Position numbers and translations under genes: made by a program. The notes under the pieces were generated by a model that made no database searches, was not told where the DNA came from, and was given only the letters and a program-made list of their open reading frames with translations. DNA of 14,255 nucleotides from Sulfurospirillum sp. UBA6810 (GTDB lineage Bacteria > Campylobacterota > Campylobacteria > Campylobacterales > Sulfurospirillaceae), in the NCBI GenBank assembly GCA_002469305.1, contig DKEY01000078.1:34537-48791 (forward strand), given 5' to 3'. Numbering within the stretch: the stretch's first letter is position 1; every line of letters starts with the position of its first letter. Of this stretch, positions 1 to 6,032 are shown piece after piece.

Positions 1-22
1 TCGAACCTCGTTTCCCGCTCCA
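1..22 (+). tRNA. tRNA-Gly, 3' end only
   Basis: The window opens inside a tRNA T-loop (TCGAAC). It is followed by the T-stem 3' strand (CTCGT), the acceptor 3' strand TTCCCGC, discriminator T and an encoded CCA. An acceptor 3' strand of TTCCCGC with discriminator U is typical of tRNA-Gly(GCC). The anticodon lies outside the window, so the identity is inferred from the acceptor end and from the usual Gly-Leu-Cys-Ser order in this phylum. Confidence 0.75.
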
Positions 23-46
23 TTTGTTAATATAAAAAATGCGTAT

Positions 47-134
47 GCCCGGATGGCGGAATTGGTAGACGCAAGGGACTTAAAATCCCTCGCTCGTTTT
101 GAGCGTGCCGGTTCAAGTCCGGCTCCGGGCACCA
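47..134 (+). tRNA. tRNA-Leu (anticodon TAA)
   Basis: Class II tRNA with acceptor stem GCCCGGA/TCCGGGC, discriminator A and encoded CCA (132-134). The D-arm region reads TGGCGGAATTGGTAGACGC. The anticodon loop CTTAAAA contains TAA and decodes UUA. A long variable arm (CTCGTTTTGAG) and the T-loop TTCAAGT follow. It is the second gene of a tRNA cluster, 24 nt after tRNA-Gly and 16 nt before tRNA-Cys, so the cluster is probably one transcript. Confidence 0.97.
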
Positions 135-150
135 CTATTTTTTTTAAAAT

Positions 151-224
151 GGCGACATAGCCAAGTGGTAAGGCACGAGCCTGCAAAGCTCTGATCCTCG
201 GTTCGAATCCGAGTGTCGCCTCCA
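151..224 (+). tRNA. tRNA-Cys (anticodon GCA)
   Basis: The acceptor stem GGCGACA pairs with TGTCGCC, followed by discriminator T and encoded CCA. The anticodon GCA is at 183-185, after T33. The T-arm CTCGG-TTCGAAT-CCGAG is perfect. At 74 nt it is a normal short class I tRNA. It is followed after 21 nt by a small lipoprotein gene instead of directly by the next tRNA. Confidence 0.97.
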
Positions 225-245
225 AGTTAACTTGAAGGATTTGAC

Positions 246-395
246 ATGAAGTATATCGCAGGAATATTTGCAGTTCTTCTGCTAAGTGGTTGTGCTACAT
301 GGGATGGAATCAAAAGTGATTCTAAAGATGCTGCTACGTGGACTAAAGAAAAAGTCAACGATGGAGCAACTTATGTGAAAGAAAAAACAGAATAG
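246..395 (+). CDS. Small entericidin-like lipoprotein (49 aa)
   Basis: This short gene encodes a 49-residue protein. It has a signal peptide (MKYIAGIFAVLLLSG) and a clear lipobox, L13-S14-G15-C16, so the mature protein should be lipid-modified at C16 and only about 34 residues long. The mature part is polar and repetitive in flavour (K-S-D-S-K-D-A-A, W-T-K-E-K, V-K-E-K-T-E) and should form a short amphipathic helix, as in the entericidin family and related tiny envelope lipoproteins. The ATG at 246 has AAGGA at 235-239 at proper spacing. The gene lies between tRNA-Cys (ends 224) and tRNA-Ser (starts 419) with no visible promoter or terminator of its own, so it is probably co-transcribed with the tRNAs and released by tRNA processing. 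The lipoprotein call is firm; the entericidin-family assignment is from resemblance only. Confidence 0.82.
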   Translation: MKYIAGIFAVLLLSGCATWDGIKSDSKDAATWTKEKVNDGATYVKEKTE

Positions 396-418
396 TTTTT
401 TCACTTATTTATTATTGT

Positions 419-508
419 CGGGAGATGGCAGAGCTTGGTTTAATGCACCGGTCTTGAAAACCGGCGAGGGTAATACCTCCAGGAGTTCGAATCTCCTTCT
501 CCCGGCCA
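419..508 (+). tRNA. tRNA-Ser (anticodon TGA)
   Basis: Class II tRNA with acceptor stem CGGGAGA/TCTCCCG, discriminator G and encoded CCA (506-508). The anticodon TGA is at 455-457 in the loop CTTGAAA, flanked by CCGGT/ACCGG-type stem bases. The long variable arm is CGAGGGTAATACCTCC and the T-loop is TTCGAAT. It is the last tRNA of the cluster. Its 3' end and flank reappear in degraded form near 2341-2409, which suggests use as an integration site. Confidence 0.97.
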
Positions 509-549
509 CTACACTTTAAACCCCTATTTACGGTACTTTCAGAGTTTAA
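481..549 (+). repeat. Left att-like repeat: tRNA-Ser 3' end plus flank
   Basis: This segment runs from the T-arm of tRNA-Ser into the non-coding flank. It aligns along its length with 2341-2410, for example ATCTCC-TCTCCC, CCACTACACTT, AA-CCCCTA, TACTTT and GAGTTTA. The copy here carries the intact tRNA end and the distal one lacks the TTCGAA T-loop. That asymmetry is expected for attL/attR after tRNA-directed integration. Just downstream, GTGCCAA occurs twice exactly 11 bp apart (560-566 and 571-577), like integrase arm sites. The att role is inference. Confidence 0.55.
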
Positions 550-586
550 AAACAGCAGTGTGCCAACATTGTGCCAAAGGGTTACG

Positions 587-670
587 CTACATCTTGTAAA
601 AATGTTGCTCTTTTCTTTGTGCCATCATCAATATATCTTCACCATTACTAATCGCCCATTCAAGCGGATT
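587..670 (-). pseudogene. Possible C-terminal gene remnant (about 28 codons)
   Basis: On the minus strand, directly downstream of the hipA stop, a short open stretch reads K-N-P-L-E-W-A-I-S-N-G-E-D-I-L and continues M-M-A-Q-R-K-E-Q to a TAG at 587-589. The composition is protein-like, but there is no start codon or ribosome site, and an in-frame TAA lies just upstream. It sits next to the tRNA-Ser att-like repeat, where an integrase gene end often lies, so it could be the tail of a lost integrase. I cannot identify it, and a chance open frame of this length is quite possible. Confidence 0.22.
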
Positions 671-671
671 T

Positions 672-1919
672 TTATCTTATAATTGAAAATGGATTTAAAA
701 ATTGACGTTTCCAAAAGAGTTTTTTATCCACCTTTGTAAGTTTTGCTTCTTCACAAATATTATCCCAATTGTCAGTAATTACCGTTTCAATTTTATCAAA
801 TATATCACGTGCTTCTTGTGATGATAATTGAAAGTTTGGAGCGGCCTCAAGGCATGTTTTTAGTTGACTCAAGCCATTGTCTCCAACAATTTTCATTGCC
901 TGGGCTGTCTCTTGTCCAGTTCTTGCTTGTGGACAAATATCATAAGCAGGAGTAAGCTCTAGTTCTTGCCCATCCCAAAATCCAGCATGATTTCTTGCAT
1001 GGTCATCGTTGTTTCCACATAAAATATTAAATACTAGTCTGCCAAAGAGTTCGTGAAGGGTTTTTGTAGGATTTTTAAAGCGATGTCTAATAATCTCAGC
1101 CAATGTTTCATAACTTGAATATCTAGCCATTGTGTCATCTAGTTGAAATAGTGTTAAAGCAGATATCATTGATTTTCGAGTCCATTTACCATTTTTAGCA
1201 TGGCGATCAAATCTCTTAACAAGGAGAATTTCTTTTCCTAATACTTCAATAAGCCTAACAGGTGCAACATTCAATCCACAGAGGTTAGCTAATTTCATGG
1301 CAATATATTCCGCTTTAACAACGCTGTATGTGTCACTACTAGAAGAAAATTTTGCAATATATTTTGAATTTTTATCTTCAATTAACGCCTTAGGGCGTGC
1401 TCCACCAATCGAGCTTCCATGAAATATAGCTTGATCTAATTCTGGAGTAAGAGGAACACCTTTTTCTACACGTTCAGCAGACTCCAATAGTTCTTCCAAG
1501 CTTGCATTTTCGGTTGCTCTTGGAATATATTCTGTTGGAGAACGCTGAAAGTCTAATGCTCCGATACGGTCCGAACCAGATTCTAATAAATAGGTAATTT
1601 CATTGAAAACATCTGTATCAATATCATTGCCTTTCACTCCCATTTTACGATTAATAATAACTCGTCTACCCCATGCGTCTGGAGCACTGTCACGAATAGA
1701 ACTTGGTATTTTTAAACCACTAGGTAAATCTATTCTACCACGTTTTAATGGCAGCTCTGGTTCATATATAGAAATCTTATCATCTCTTTCTAAGTAACTC
1801 TTCCCATAGTTAAAATAAATAAAATCTCCTTCAACTTCAAGTTTCCCAGCAATTATTGGATCAGTTGTTTCTGGAAGCCAAATCCAAACATAAGCTTCTT
1901 TATGGTTAGAAATCATCAT
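672..1919 (-). CDS. hipA: HipA-family serine/threonine kinase toxin
   Basis: This 415-residue protein is close to the usual HipA length of about 420-440. The N-terminal subdomain (residues 10-120) contains the typical L-P-S-G...P-S-S-I-R-D-S-A-P-D-A-W-G-R segment. A Ser/Gly-rich loop at 168-177 (GSSIGGARPK) matches the flexible ATP loop that carries the autophosphorylated serine in E. coli HipA. The kinase core is intact: the catalytic loop G-N-N-D-D-H-A-R-N at 302-310 gives the catalytic Asp (D305) and metal-binding Asn (N310), and L-T-P-A-Y-D at 322-327 gives the second metal-binding Asp (D327). HipA kinases phosphorylate aminoacyl-tRNA synthetases such as GltX and can drive growth arrest; the target here is unknown. 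It overlaps hipB by 14 nt, with the order hipB-hipA as in classical modules. AAAGG lies upstream of the tandem ATGATG start. No frameshift is seen, so the toxin is probably functional. Confidence 0.93.
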   Translation of the reverse strand: MMISNHKEAYVWIWLPETTDPIIAGKLEVEGDFIYFNYGKSYLERDDKISIYEPELPLKRGRIDLPSGLKIPSSIRDSAPDAWGRRVIINRKMGVKGNDIDTDVFNEITYLLESGSDRIGALDFQRSPTEYIPRATENASLEELLESAERVEKGVPLTPELDQAIFHGSSIGGARPKALIEDKNSKYIAKFSSSSDTYSVVKAEYIAMKLANLCGLNVAPVRLIEVLGKEILLVKRFDRHAKNGKWTRKSMISALTLFQLDDTMARYSSYETLAEIIRHRFKNPTKTLHELFGRLVFNILCGNNDDHARNHAGFWDGQELELTPAYDICPQARTGQETAQAMKIVGDNGLSQLKTCLEAAPNFQLSSQEARDIFDKIETVITDNWDNICEEAKLTKVDKKLFWKRQFLNPFSIIR

Positions 1920-2241
1920 CTACAACCTTTGTGCTACTTCTTGTTCTTTTAGGTAGTAGGGCTATTTTACTTTGAACTAAATTGAAATTAGTATTAAAAT
2001 ATTTTTGATTATCTTGTTCAAACAAAGGAACACCTACTAAAACAGCAGCTTCAAATACAAGTCCGATTGATGATGTCATTTTACCAGCTTCTATTTTTTG
2101 GAGTGTCACTCTTGAAATACCTGTACGCTCTGCTAGGTTATCCAATGACCATTTACGTTCCATTCTTGCTAGTTTGATTTGTTTTCCAAGTAAAGATACA
2201 GCATCTTTTGCTTGAAAAGAGTAAGTTCTTTTTTTTATCAT
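1906..2241 (-). CDS. hipB: HipB-type XRE-family antitoxin repressor
   Basis: This small DNA-binding protein has an XRE/Cro-type helix-turn-helix (L-G-K-Q-I-K-L-A-R...L-A-E-R-T-G-I-S-R-V-T-L-Q-K-I-E-A-G), followed by the G-L-V-F-E-A-A-V-L-V-G-V-P-L-F stretch common in HipB-like antitoxins and a polar C-terminal tail. It should neutralise the HipA kinase and repress its own operon. I chose the ATG at 2241, giving M-I-K-K-R-T-Y-S-F (111 aa), because related proteins begin near this motif, because GGATT lies 9 nt upstream, and because the alternative ATG at 2262 (118 aa) has no ribosome site and falls inside the inverted repeat of the operator. The stop overlaps the start of hipA by 14 nt, implying translational coupling. 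Confidence 0.92.
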   Translation of the reverse strand: MIKKRTYSFQAKDAVSLLGKQIKLARMERKWSLDNLAERTGISRVTLQKIEAGKMTSSIGLVFEAAVLVGVPLFEQDNQKYFNTNFNLVQSKIALLPKRTRSSTKVVDDDF

Positions 2242-2254
2242 GCTTAATCCATTG

Positions 2255-2305
2255 TAGGTCATTTTAATTTACATAATATAATTTAAAGTACATTATAATG
2301 ACCTA
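2255..2305. promoter_or_regulatory. Probable HipB operator (9-bp inverted repeat)
   Basis: TAGGTCATT at 2255-2263 and AATGACCTA at 2297-2305 are a perfect 9-bp inverted repeat, 33 bp apart (42 bp centre to centre, about four helical turns). One arm lies in the promoter spacer beside the -10 box and the other in the 5' leader of hipB. This suits two repressor molecules on the same DNA face with looping or bridging by HipB-HipA complexes. The half-site differs from the E. coli TATCC/GGATA operators. The role is inferred. Confidence 0.65.
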
Positions 2306-2320
2306 TTTGTATTTTGTCAA
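2292..2320 (-). promoter_or_regulatory. hipBA promoter, perfect sigma-70 consensus
   Basis: Read on the minus strand, TTGACA (2315-2320), a 17-bp spacer and TATAAT (2292-2297) form an exact consensus promoter. The predicted start is near 2285, upstream of both possible hipB starts. A promoter this strong needs repression, in line with the overlapping inverted repeat. Confidence 0.85.
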
Positions 2321-2340
2321 GTTATCTTAAGCTCTAAAAT

Positions 2341-2409
2341 AGGGATTATTATCTCCCTCTCCCACCACTACACTTCAAGCCCCTACAAAACCGATACTTT
2401 ATGAGTTTA
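2341..2409 (+). repeat. Right att-like repeat: degenerate tRNA-Ser 3' fragment
   Basis: This is an imperfect copy of 481-549. It begins with the eroded T-arm region of tRNA-Ser (AGGGATTATTATCTCC), then TCTCCCA-CCACTACACTT, AAGCCCCTA, GATACTTT and GAGTTTAG. No other part of a tRNA precedes it, so it is a fragment and not a second tRNA gene. It lies on the far side of hipBA from the intact tRNA-Ser and so marks the probable right edge of the island. Confidence 0.55.
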
Positions 2410-2499
2410 GACAAGATATTTTAAAAGCTTTTATATATCTATACTTCGCCCATTGAAGTGAAGTTTAATACAAATTTTTCTAAAATAAACACTAAATTT

Positions 2500-2505
2500 T
2501 ATAAT
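2500..2505 (+). promoter_or_regulatory. Probable -10 box of the SHOCT protein gene
   Basis: TATAAT lies 27 nt before the ATG at 2533, with AAAGGA at the expected ribosome-site position (about 2520-2525). No convincing -35 is visible, which is common in this phylum. Confidence 0.5.
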
Positions 2506-2532
2506 TGTGAAAAATAAATAAAAGGATTTAAG

Positions 2533-3267
2533 ATGACAAAAGTTGGAATAGGCAATAAAGCAAAAGAGTATAAAAAGGTTTTAGAAAAATCCGGCTATTT
2601 TACTGATGAGATGAAGAAATTGTTGAGCAGACACGCATTTTCTAGCAATATTGCTTTATTAGGCGCCATAAGCGCGTATGTATTAATGTTTTTAGGATTT
2701 TTTTTAACTCTGATAAACACAAATAATTATGGCAACGCGGCACCAGTACTTCTTGTGATGGGGTTCTTATTCTCACTTGCTATAGCATTATTATTCTCCG
2801 CTCTTTTTTCAAAACCATTTGCAAAACAATCAAAAAAGGCATTAAACGATTTTAATAATATATTTTTTAATAATTTCTTGTCGAAAAAACTTGTTATAGC
2901 CCACTCAGCAAGTGAGCTTGATGGATATGATTACAATAAAGGAGAAATTATTAATTTAGAAATTAAACAACCTTATAGCCCAAATCAATATATTCACGAT
3001 TTAGCGATAGAGGCATTTATGAGAGAGGCTGGTGGGTTTATTTTGTTGGAAAAGAGTGAAAGTCTTGTAAGAGCACTCCCATACAATAAAAAATCAGGCT
3101 TAGTTCCATTGGTAAAAGCACAGGCTGTGTTGATTAACAATGTTAGAAAAAATGCTAGTAGTTCTAATTCTAGTGATAAAACAGATATTGGTTATTGGTA
3201 TGAGTTATTGCAAAAAGGTGCTATAACTGACGAAGAGTATAATAAGAAGAAGCAAGAGCTGTTGTAG
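2533..3267 (+). CDS. Two-TM membrane protein with C-terminal SHOCT domain
   Basis: This 244-residue protein has a charged N-terminus (1-36), two hydrophobic segments at about 40-61 and 70-93, a soluble cytoplasmic region (95-205), a Ser/Asn-rich linker (208-217) and a C-terminal SHOCT motif at 218-244 (I-G-Y-W-Y-E-L-L-Q-K-G-A-I-T-D-E-E-Y-N-K-K-K). SHOCT is a short helical module at the ends of many membrane and phage-related proteins, thought to act in oligomerisation or binding. The rest of the protein is not recognised. The start has a good ribosome site (AAAGGA). It is the first gene to the right of the hipBA island and may be either core or accessory. The next genes start 84 nt later with a different flavour, so it is probably monocistronic. 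Confidence 0.85.
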   Translation: MTKVGIGNKAKEYKKVLEKSGYFTDEMKKLLSRHAFSSNIALLGAISAYVLMFLGFFLTLINTNNYGNAAPVLLVMGFLFSLAIALLFSALFSKPFAKQSKKALNDFNNIFFNNFLSKKLVIAHSASELDGYDYNKGEIINLEIKQPYSPNQYIHDLAIEAFMREAGGFILLEKSESLVRALPYNKKSGLVPLVKAQAVLINNVRKNASSSNSSDKTDIGYWYELLQKGAITDEEYNKKKQELL

Positions 3268-3351
3268 TAGATAATACGCAAGAAGGCTGATTTAGAATCT
3301 TTTTAGATACAATATCACTTTTAAAATAACTAGCTTTATGTAGGATTTTTC

Positions 3352-3702
3352 ATGCTCAAAGGTATCATCACCCTTCTTCTGTTTCAATTTTTAGGCGAAT
3401 GTCTTGTGAGGTTATTTAACCTTTTTATCCCTGGACAAGTTGTAGGCATGATACTCCTACTTGCATTTTTGCTCATAAGGGGCAAAAGTTTTCACGCGCT
3501 TGATACAGCTGTATTTTTTCACCTTAAGTATTTGCCACTGCTTATCATCCCTGCAGCTACTGGTATCATCACACAGTTTGAGACTATCTCAAAAGAGTTT
3601 TGGGCTATCATTATCTCACTTATCTTTGGCACTATCATCGCTCTTGCTTTTAGTGCAAAGCTCATGGATATCCTTGTTGCAAGAAAGGATAAACAAGTAT
3701 GA
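3352..3702 (+). CDS. lrgA: CidA/LrgA family membrane protein
   Basis: This 116-residue hydrophobic protein has about four membrane segments. The family signature appears near residues 27-36 (P-G-Q-V-V-G-M-I-L-L), as does the L-K-Y-L-P-L-L-I-I-P-A-A-T-G-I segment, which is equivalent to the usual F-x-P-x-x-V-G-I/V stretch. LrgA works with LrgB. The pair was first described as holin/antiholin-like modulators of murein hydrolases, and later as a pyruvate transporter (Bacillus PftAB, Streptococcus LrgAB) and as relatives of plant glycolate/glycerate translocators. TAGGA precedes the start and a possible -10 (TACAAT) lies at 3308-3313. The stop overlaps the lrgB start by 4 nt (ATGA), so the two are translationally coupled. 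The substrate here is not shown by sequence. Confidence 0.9.
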   Translation: MLKGIITLLLFQFLGECLVRLFNLFIPGQVVGMILLLAFLLIRGKSFHALDTAVFFHLKYLPLLIIPAATGIITQFETISKEFWAIIISLIFGTIIALAFSAKLMDILVARKDKQV

Positions 3703-4412
3703 ATTTTTCAGCACTGATAGAGTATATCGCCTCAACACCTCTGACTTGGATACTTTTAACACTTTGTGCTTTTAAGCTAGGTATCATCATCTATGAAAAA
3801 ACAAATAAACACGCGCTATTTCAGCCTATCATCATCGCGTATGTCATCATCATCCCTGTACTGCTTGTCACAAACATAAGCTATGAAGAGTATTTTTCTT
3901 CAGTAGAAGTGATACACTTTTTTCTAGGACCTGCTACAGTAGCTTTAGCACTTCCGTTGTATAAAAACATCACTTATATCAAATCTCTTTTTGGCCCCAT
4001 CCTCTTAACACTTATCATAGGTGGGACATTTTCTATCATATCAGCTACTTGGATACTGTGGCTACTAGATGCTCAGCTAAGTACAATCCTTTCCATGACA
4101 ACAAAATCTATCACAGCGCCAATCGCAGTTATAACATCTGCGCAGATAGGAGCTATCCCTTCACTTGCCTTAGGATTTATCATCATCACGGGTGTTGTAG
4201 GTGCTCTCTTTGGAAATATCGTTTTTAAAGTTATGAAGATAAAGAGTGATGTTTCAAAGGGTTTTGCGCTTGGGCTCACTTCTCACGCCATAGGGATAGC
4301 AAGAGCTATGGAGATAAGTGACAAAGCAACTGCTTTTGGAGCTTTAGGTATGGGATTGTTTGGTATCTTTACTGCTATCTTTCTTCCTATCATCATCCAC
4401 CTGATATTGTAG
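3699..4412 (+). CDS. lrgB: LrgB family membrane protein
   Basis: This 237-residue polytopic membrane protein is of normal family length. Clear LrgB signatures are F-F-L-G-P-A-T-V-A-L-A-L-P-L-Y (about 74-88), K-S-I-T-A-P-I-A (about 136-143), a G-V-V-G-A-L-F-G helix, and F-A-L-G-L-T-S-H-A-I-G-I-A-R-A-M-E (about 189-205). It forms a complex with LrgA in the inner membrane and probably moves pyruvate or another small carboxylate. The ATG at 3699 lies inside the lrgA stop region, with AAAGGA upstream in the lrgA end. The convergent TRAP binding protein has 2-oxo-acid features, so pyruvate-type compounds may be a shared theme. That link is inference. Confidence 0.93.
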   Translation: MNFSALIEYIASTPLTWILLTLCAFKLGIIIYEKTNKHALFQPIIIAYVIIIPVLLVTNISYEEYFSSVEVIHFFLGPATVALALPLYKNITYIKSLFGPILLTLIIGGTFSIISATWILWLLDAQLSTILSMTTKSITAPIAVITSAQIGAIPSLALGFIIITGVVGALFGNIVFKVMKIKSDVSKGFALGLTSHAIGIARAMEISDKATAFGALGMGLFGIFTAIFLPIIIHLIL

Positions 4413-4415
4413 AAA

Positions 4416-4461
4416 CTTACATGTAAAGATTTCCTACATGTAAAAACTTACATGTAGGAAA
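4416..4461. terminator. Strong hairpin between convergent genes, with TACATGTA array
   Basis: A perfect 14-bp stem, TTTCCTACATGTAA (4430-4443) and TTACATGTAGGAAA (4448-4461), closes a 4-nt loop between the lrgB stop (4412) and the dctP-type gene stop (4468). It probably blocks read-through in both directions, although neither strand has the usual T-run after the stem. The palindrome TACATGTA occurs three times in the segment (4418, 4435 and 4449). Confidence 0.6.
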
Positions 4462-4467
4462 AAAAGA

Positions 4468-5535
4468 TTACTTTGAAGTGTTATTTATATATGCGTAATC
4501 GCCCATTTTAGTCCATGCACGAGCTTTTTGTATAAATGCTCTTTGGGAGTCTAAAATCTCTTTAAATACAGGATCTTTTGCAGCTTGCTCATCTAGTATC
4601 TCATCATTTGCTTTTGAAAGAGCTTGAAGTACTTCTACTGGAAAGCTCGCAACTTTGATATCAGGATGTTCTGTTTTTATCTTTTCCCAAGCTATTGAAT
4701 TTTCATACATTGATTTTTCTAAAATACCTTTTGCAACTTTACTCATAGCAGTCTCTAATATAAGTTGTAAATCTTTTGGCAATTTATCATATGTCTTTTT
4801 ATTTACTAAAAATTGTGTCTCACTCGCTGGTTCTTGCCAACCTGTGTAGTAATATTTTGCAATTTTTTGGAAACCCATATTCATATCAAACACTGGACTT
4901 ATCCACTCAACAGCGTCGATAGTTCCCATCTCAAGAGATGTATATAATTCTCCTAGTGGCACAGTAACAGCAAGTACGCCAAGCTTTGACATAACTTCAC
5001 CACCCATACCAGGGATTCTTACTTTAAGACCTTGTAAATCTTGTAGTGAATTTATCTCTTTTTTATACCACCCGCCCATCTGCATACCTGTATTGCCACC
5101 TTGGAAGTGGATTAAACCATGATTTGCATATACTTTTTGAGCCAACTCTTTTCCCCCGCCATACTCAAACCAAGCATGTTGTTCCGTAGGCAAAAGACCA
5201 AAAGGAACCGTTGTAAAGAAAATCAATTTAAAATCTTTCCCTTTGTAGTAATAAGATGCTGTATATCCTATATCATACTGACCTGTTTTTGCCAAATCCA
5301 TAACAGCCAAACCTGCTTTGTGTTTTGCTGGGTCATCAACTCTGAGCAAAAGTCTTCCATTGGACATAGTTTCTACCATATTTTTCAGTAAGGTTGGTGC
5401 TTCTCCCAAGATAGGAACACTTACACCCCACGATGTTGCTAGTTTTAAACGATATACCTTATCTTCTTTAGCACTTAAAGTTGTTGTTATAAGTGTTGCT
5501 AGAGAGAACAAAACTATTTTTTGCCATTTTTTCAT
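4468..5535 (-). CDS. TRAP transporter solute-binding protein, 2-oxo-acid (TakP-like) type
   Basis: This 355-residue protein has a Sec signal peptide (K-K-W-Q-K then a hydrophobic core, likely cut after T-L-S-A at residue 22), so it is periplasmic. It is a DctP-family binding protein: L-K-L-A-T-S-W near 30-36, the G-L-K-V-R-I-P-G core with the carboxylate-binding Arg (R173), and I-D-A-V-E-W (206-211). Compared from memory with Rhodobacter TakP, the residues for the 2-oxo acid and its cation (Gln156, Arg177, Glu214, Trp215) match Q152, R173, E210 and W211 with a constant offset of 4. That supports pyruvate or another 2-oxo acid as ligand. No DctQ/DctM membrane subunits are in the window, so the gene is an orphan here. 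AAGGAG precedes the start, with a possible -10 at 5561-5566. It converges on lrgAB. Confidence 0.9.
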   Translation of the reverse strand: MKKWQKIVLFSLATLITTTLSAKEDKVYRLKLATSWGVSVPILGEAPTLLKNMVETMSNGRLLLRVDDPAKHKAGLAVMDLAKTGQYDIGYTASYYYKGKDFKLIFFTTVPFGLLPTEQHAWFEYGGGKELAQKVYANHGLIHFQGGNTGMQMGGWYKKEINSLQDLQGLKVRIPGMGGEVMSKLGVLAVTVPLGELYTSLEMGTIDAVEWISPVFDMNMGFQKIAKYYYTGWQEPASETQFLVNKKTYDKLPKDLQLILETAMSKVAKGILEKSMYENSIAWEKIKTEHPDIKVASFPVEVLQALSKANDEILDEQAAKDPVFKEILDSQRAFIQKARAWTKMGDYAYINNTSK

Positions 5536-5560
5536 ACGGACTCCTTATAAAATATTTTGT

Positions 5561-5566
5561 ATTGTA
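5561..5566 (-). promoter_or_regulatory. Possible -10 of the TRAP binding protein gene
   Basis: TACAAT on the minus strand lies 26 nt upstream of the start at 5535, giving a short leader with AAGGAG. No clear -35 is seen. The divergent DUF423 gene starts 108 bp away, so the two promoters share this gap. Confidence 0.4.
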
Positions 5567-5631
5567 ATCTAAATAAGTTAAAAACTTATAAAATCACCAT
5601 AAATTCGAGTAAAAATTAAGAGCTTATAGGG

Positions 5632-5637
5632 TAAAAT
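5632..5637 (+). promoter_or_regulatory. -10 box immediately before the DUF423 gene (possible leaderless mRNA)
   Basis: TAAAAT ends only 6 nt before the ATG at 5644, so transcription from it would start at or beside the start codon. There is no ribosome site at normal spacing; the nearest purine run (AGGG, about 5627-5630) is about 13 nt away and upstream of the -10. Confidence 0.45.
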
Positions 5638-5643
5638 TGCAGC

Positions 5644-6024
5644 ATGAAAAATATAACAATTAAATTTATCCAACTTGGTTCAGTTTTTATGGCTTTAAGT
5701 GTAGCGCTTGGGGCATTTGGTGCTCATATGTTAAAACCTCTCTTTGGCGCGTATGAAATGGCTATTTACAATACAGGTGTAGAGTATCAATTTTATCATG
5801 CGCTTGGTCTTTTGCTTATAGCGTTTGTTTCACATGTAAGTGAAAATACAAAGGTAAATCTAGCTGGCAATATCATGACACTTAGCATACTTATCTTTTC
5901 AGGAAGTCTCTATATACTCGCAGCTACTGGTATAAAATGGCTTGGAGCTATCACTCCTATCGGTGGAACTGGATTTATCGTAGCTTGGATTATACTCGCT
6001 TTTTCTGTTCGTAAATCTAGCTAA
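5644..6024 (+). CDS. DUF423 family membrane protein
   Basis: This 126-residue, four-helix membrane protein belongs to the DUF423 family (YgdD/YwdK, related to TMEM256). The family signatures are the first helix ending in A-L-G-A-F-G-A-H (about 22-29), the Y-N-T-G-V-E-Y-Q-F-Y-H-A-L-G-L segment (about 42-56), G-S-L-Y (about 87-90) and I-T-P-I-G-G-T-G-F-I-V-A-W (about 102-114). The length is typical. Function is unknown across the family. The MFS gene begins 8 nt after its stop, so the two probably form an operon. Confidence 0.92.
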   Translation: MKNITIKFIQLGSVFMALSVALGAFGAHMLKPLFGAYEMAIYNTGVEYQFYHALGLLLIAFVSHVSENTKVNLAGNIMTLSILIFSGSLYILAATGIKWLGAITPIGGTGFIVAWIILAFSVRKSS

Positions 6025-6032
6025 AGCCTTAC

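Noticed and set aside
1603..1797. Plus-strand open frame of 64 codons inside hipA
   Set aside because: It lies antisense to a well-conserved kinase gene and has no ribosome site; it is a shadow frame.
2422..2433. Palindrome TAAAAGCTTTTA as an operator
   Set aside because: A single short AT-rich palindrome with no second copy and no promoter fit; chance is likely.
3285..3306. Terminator after the SHOCT gene (GATTTAGAATCTTTTT)
   Set aside because: Only a 4-bp stem; too weak to call, despite the T-run.
5119..5572. Plus-strand open frames opposite the TRAP binding protein
   Set aside because: They lie antisense to a clear coding gene, with Cys/Ile-rich low-sense composition and no ribosome site.
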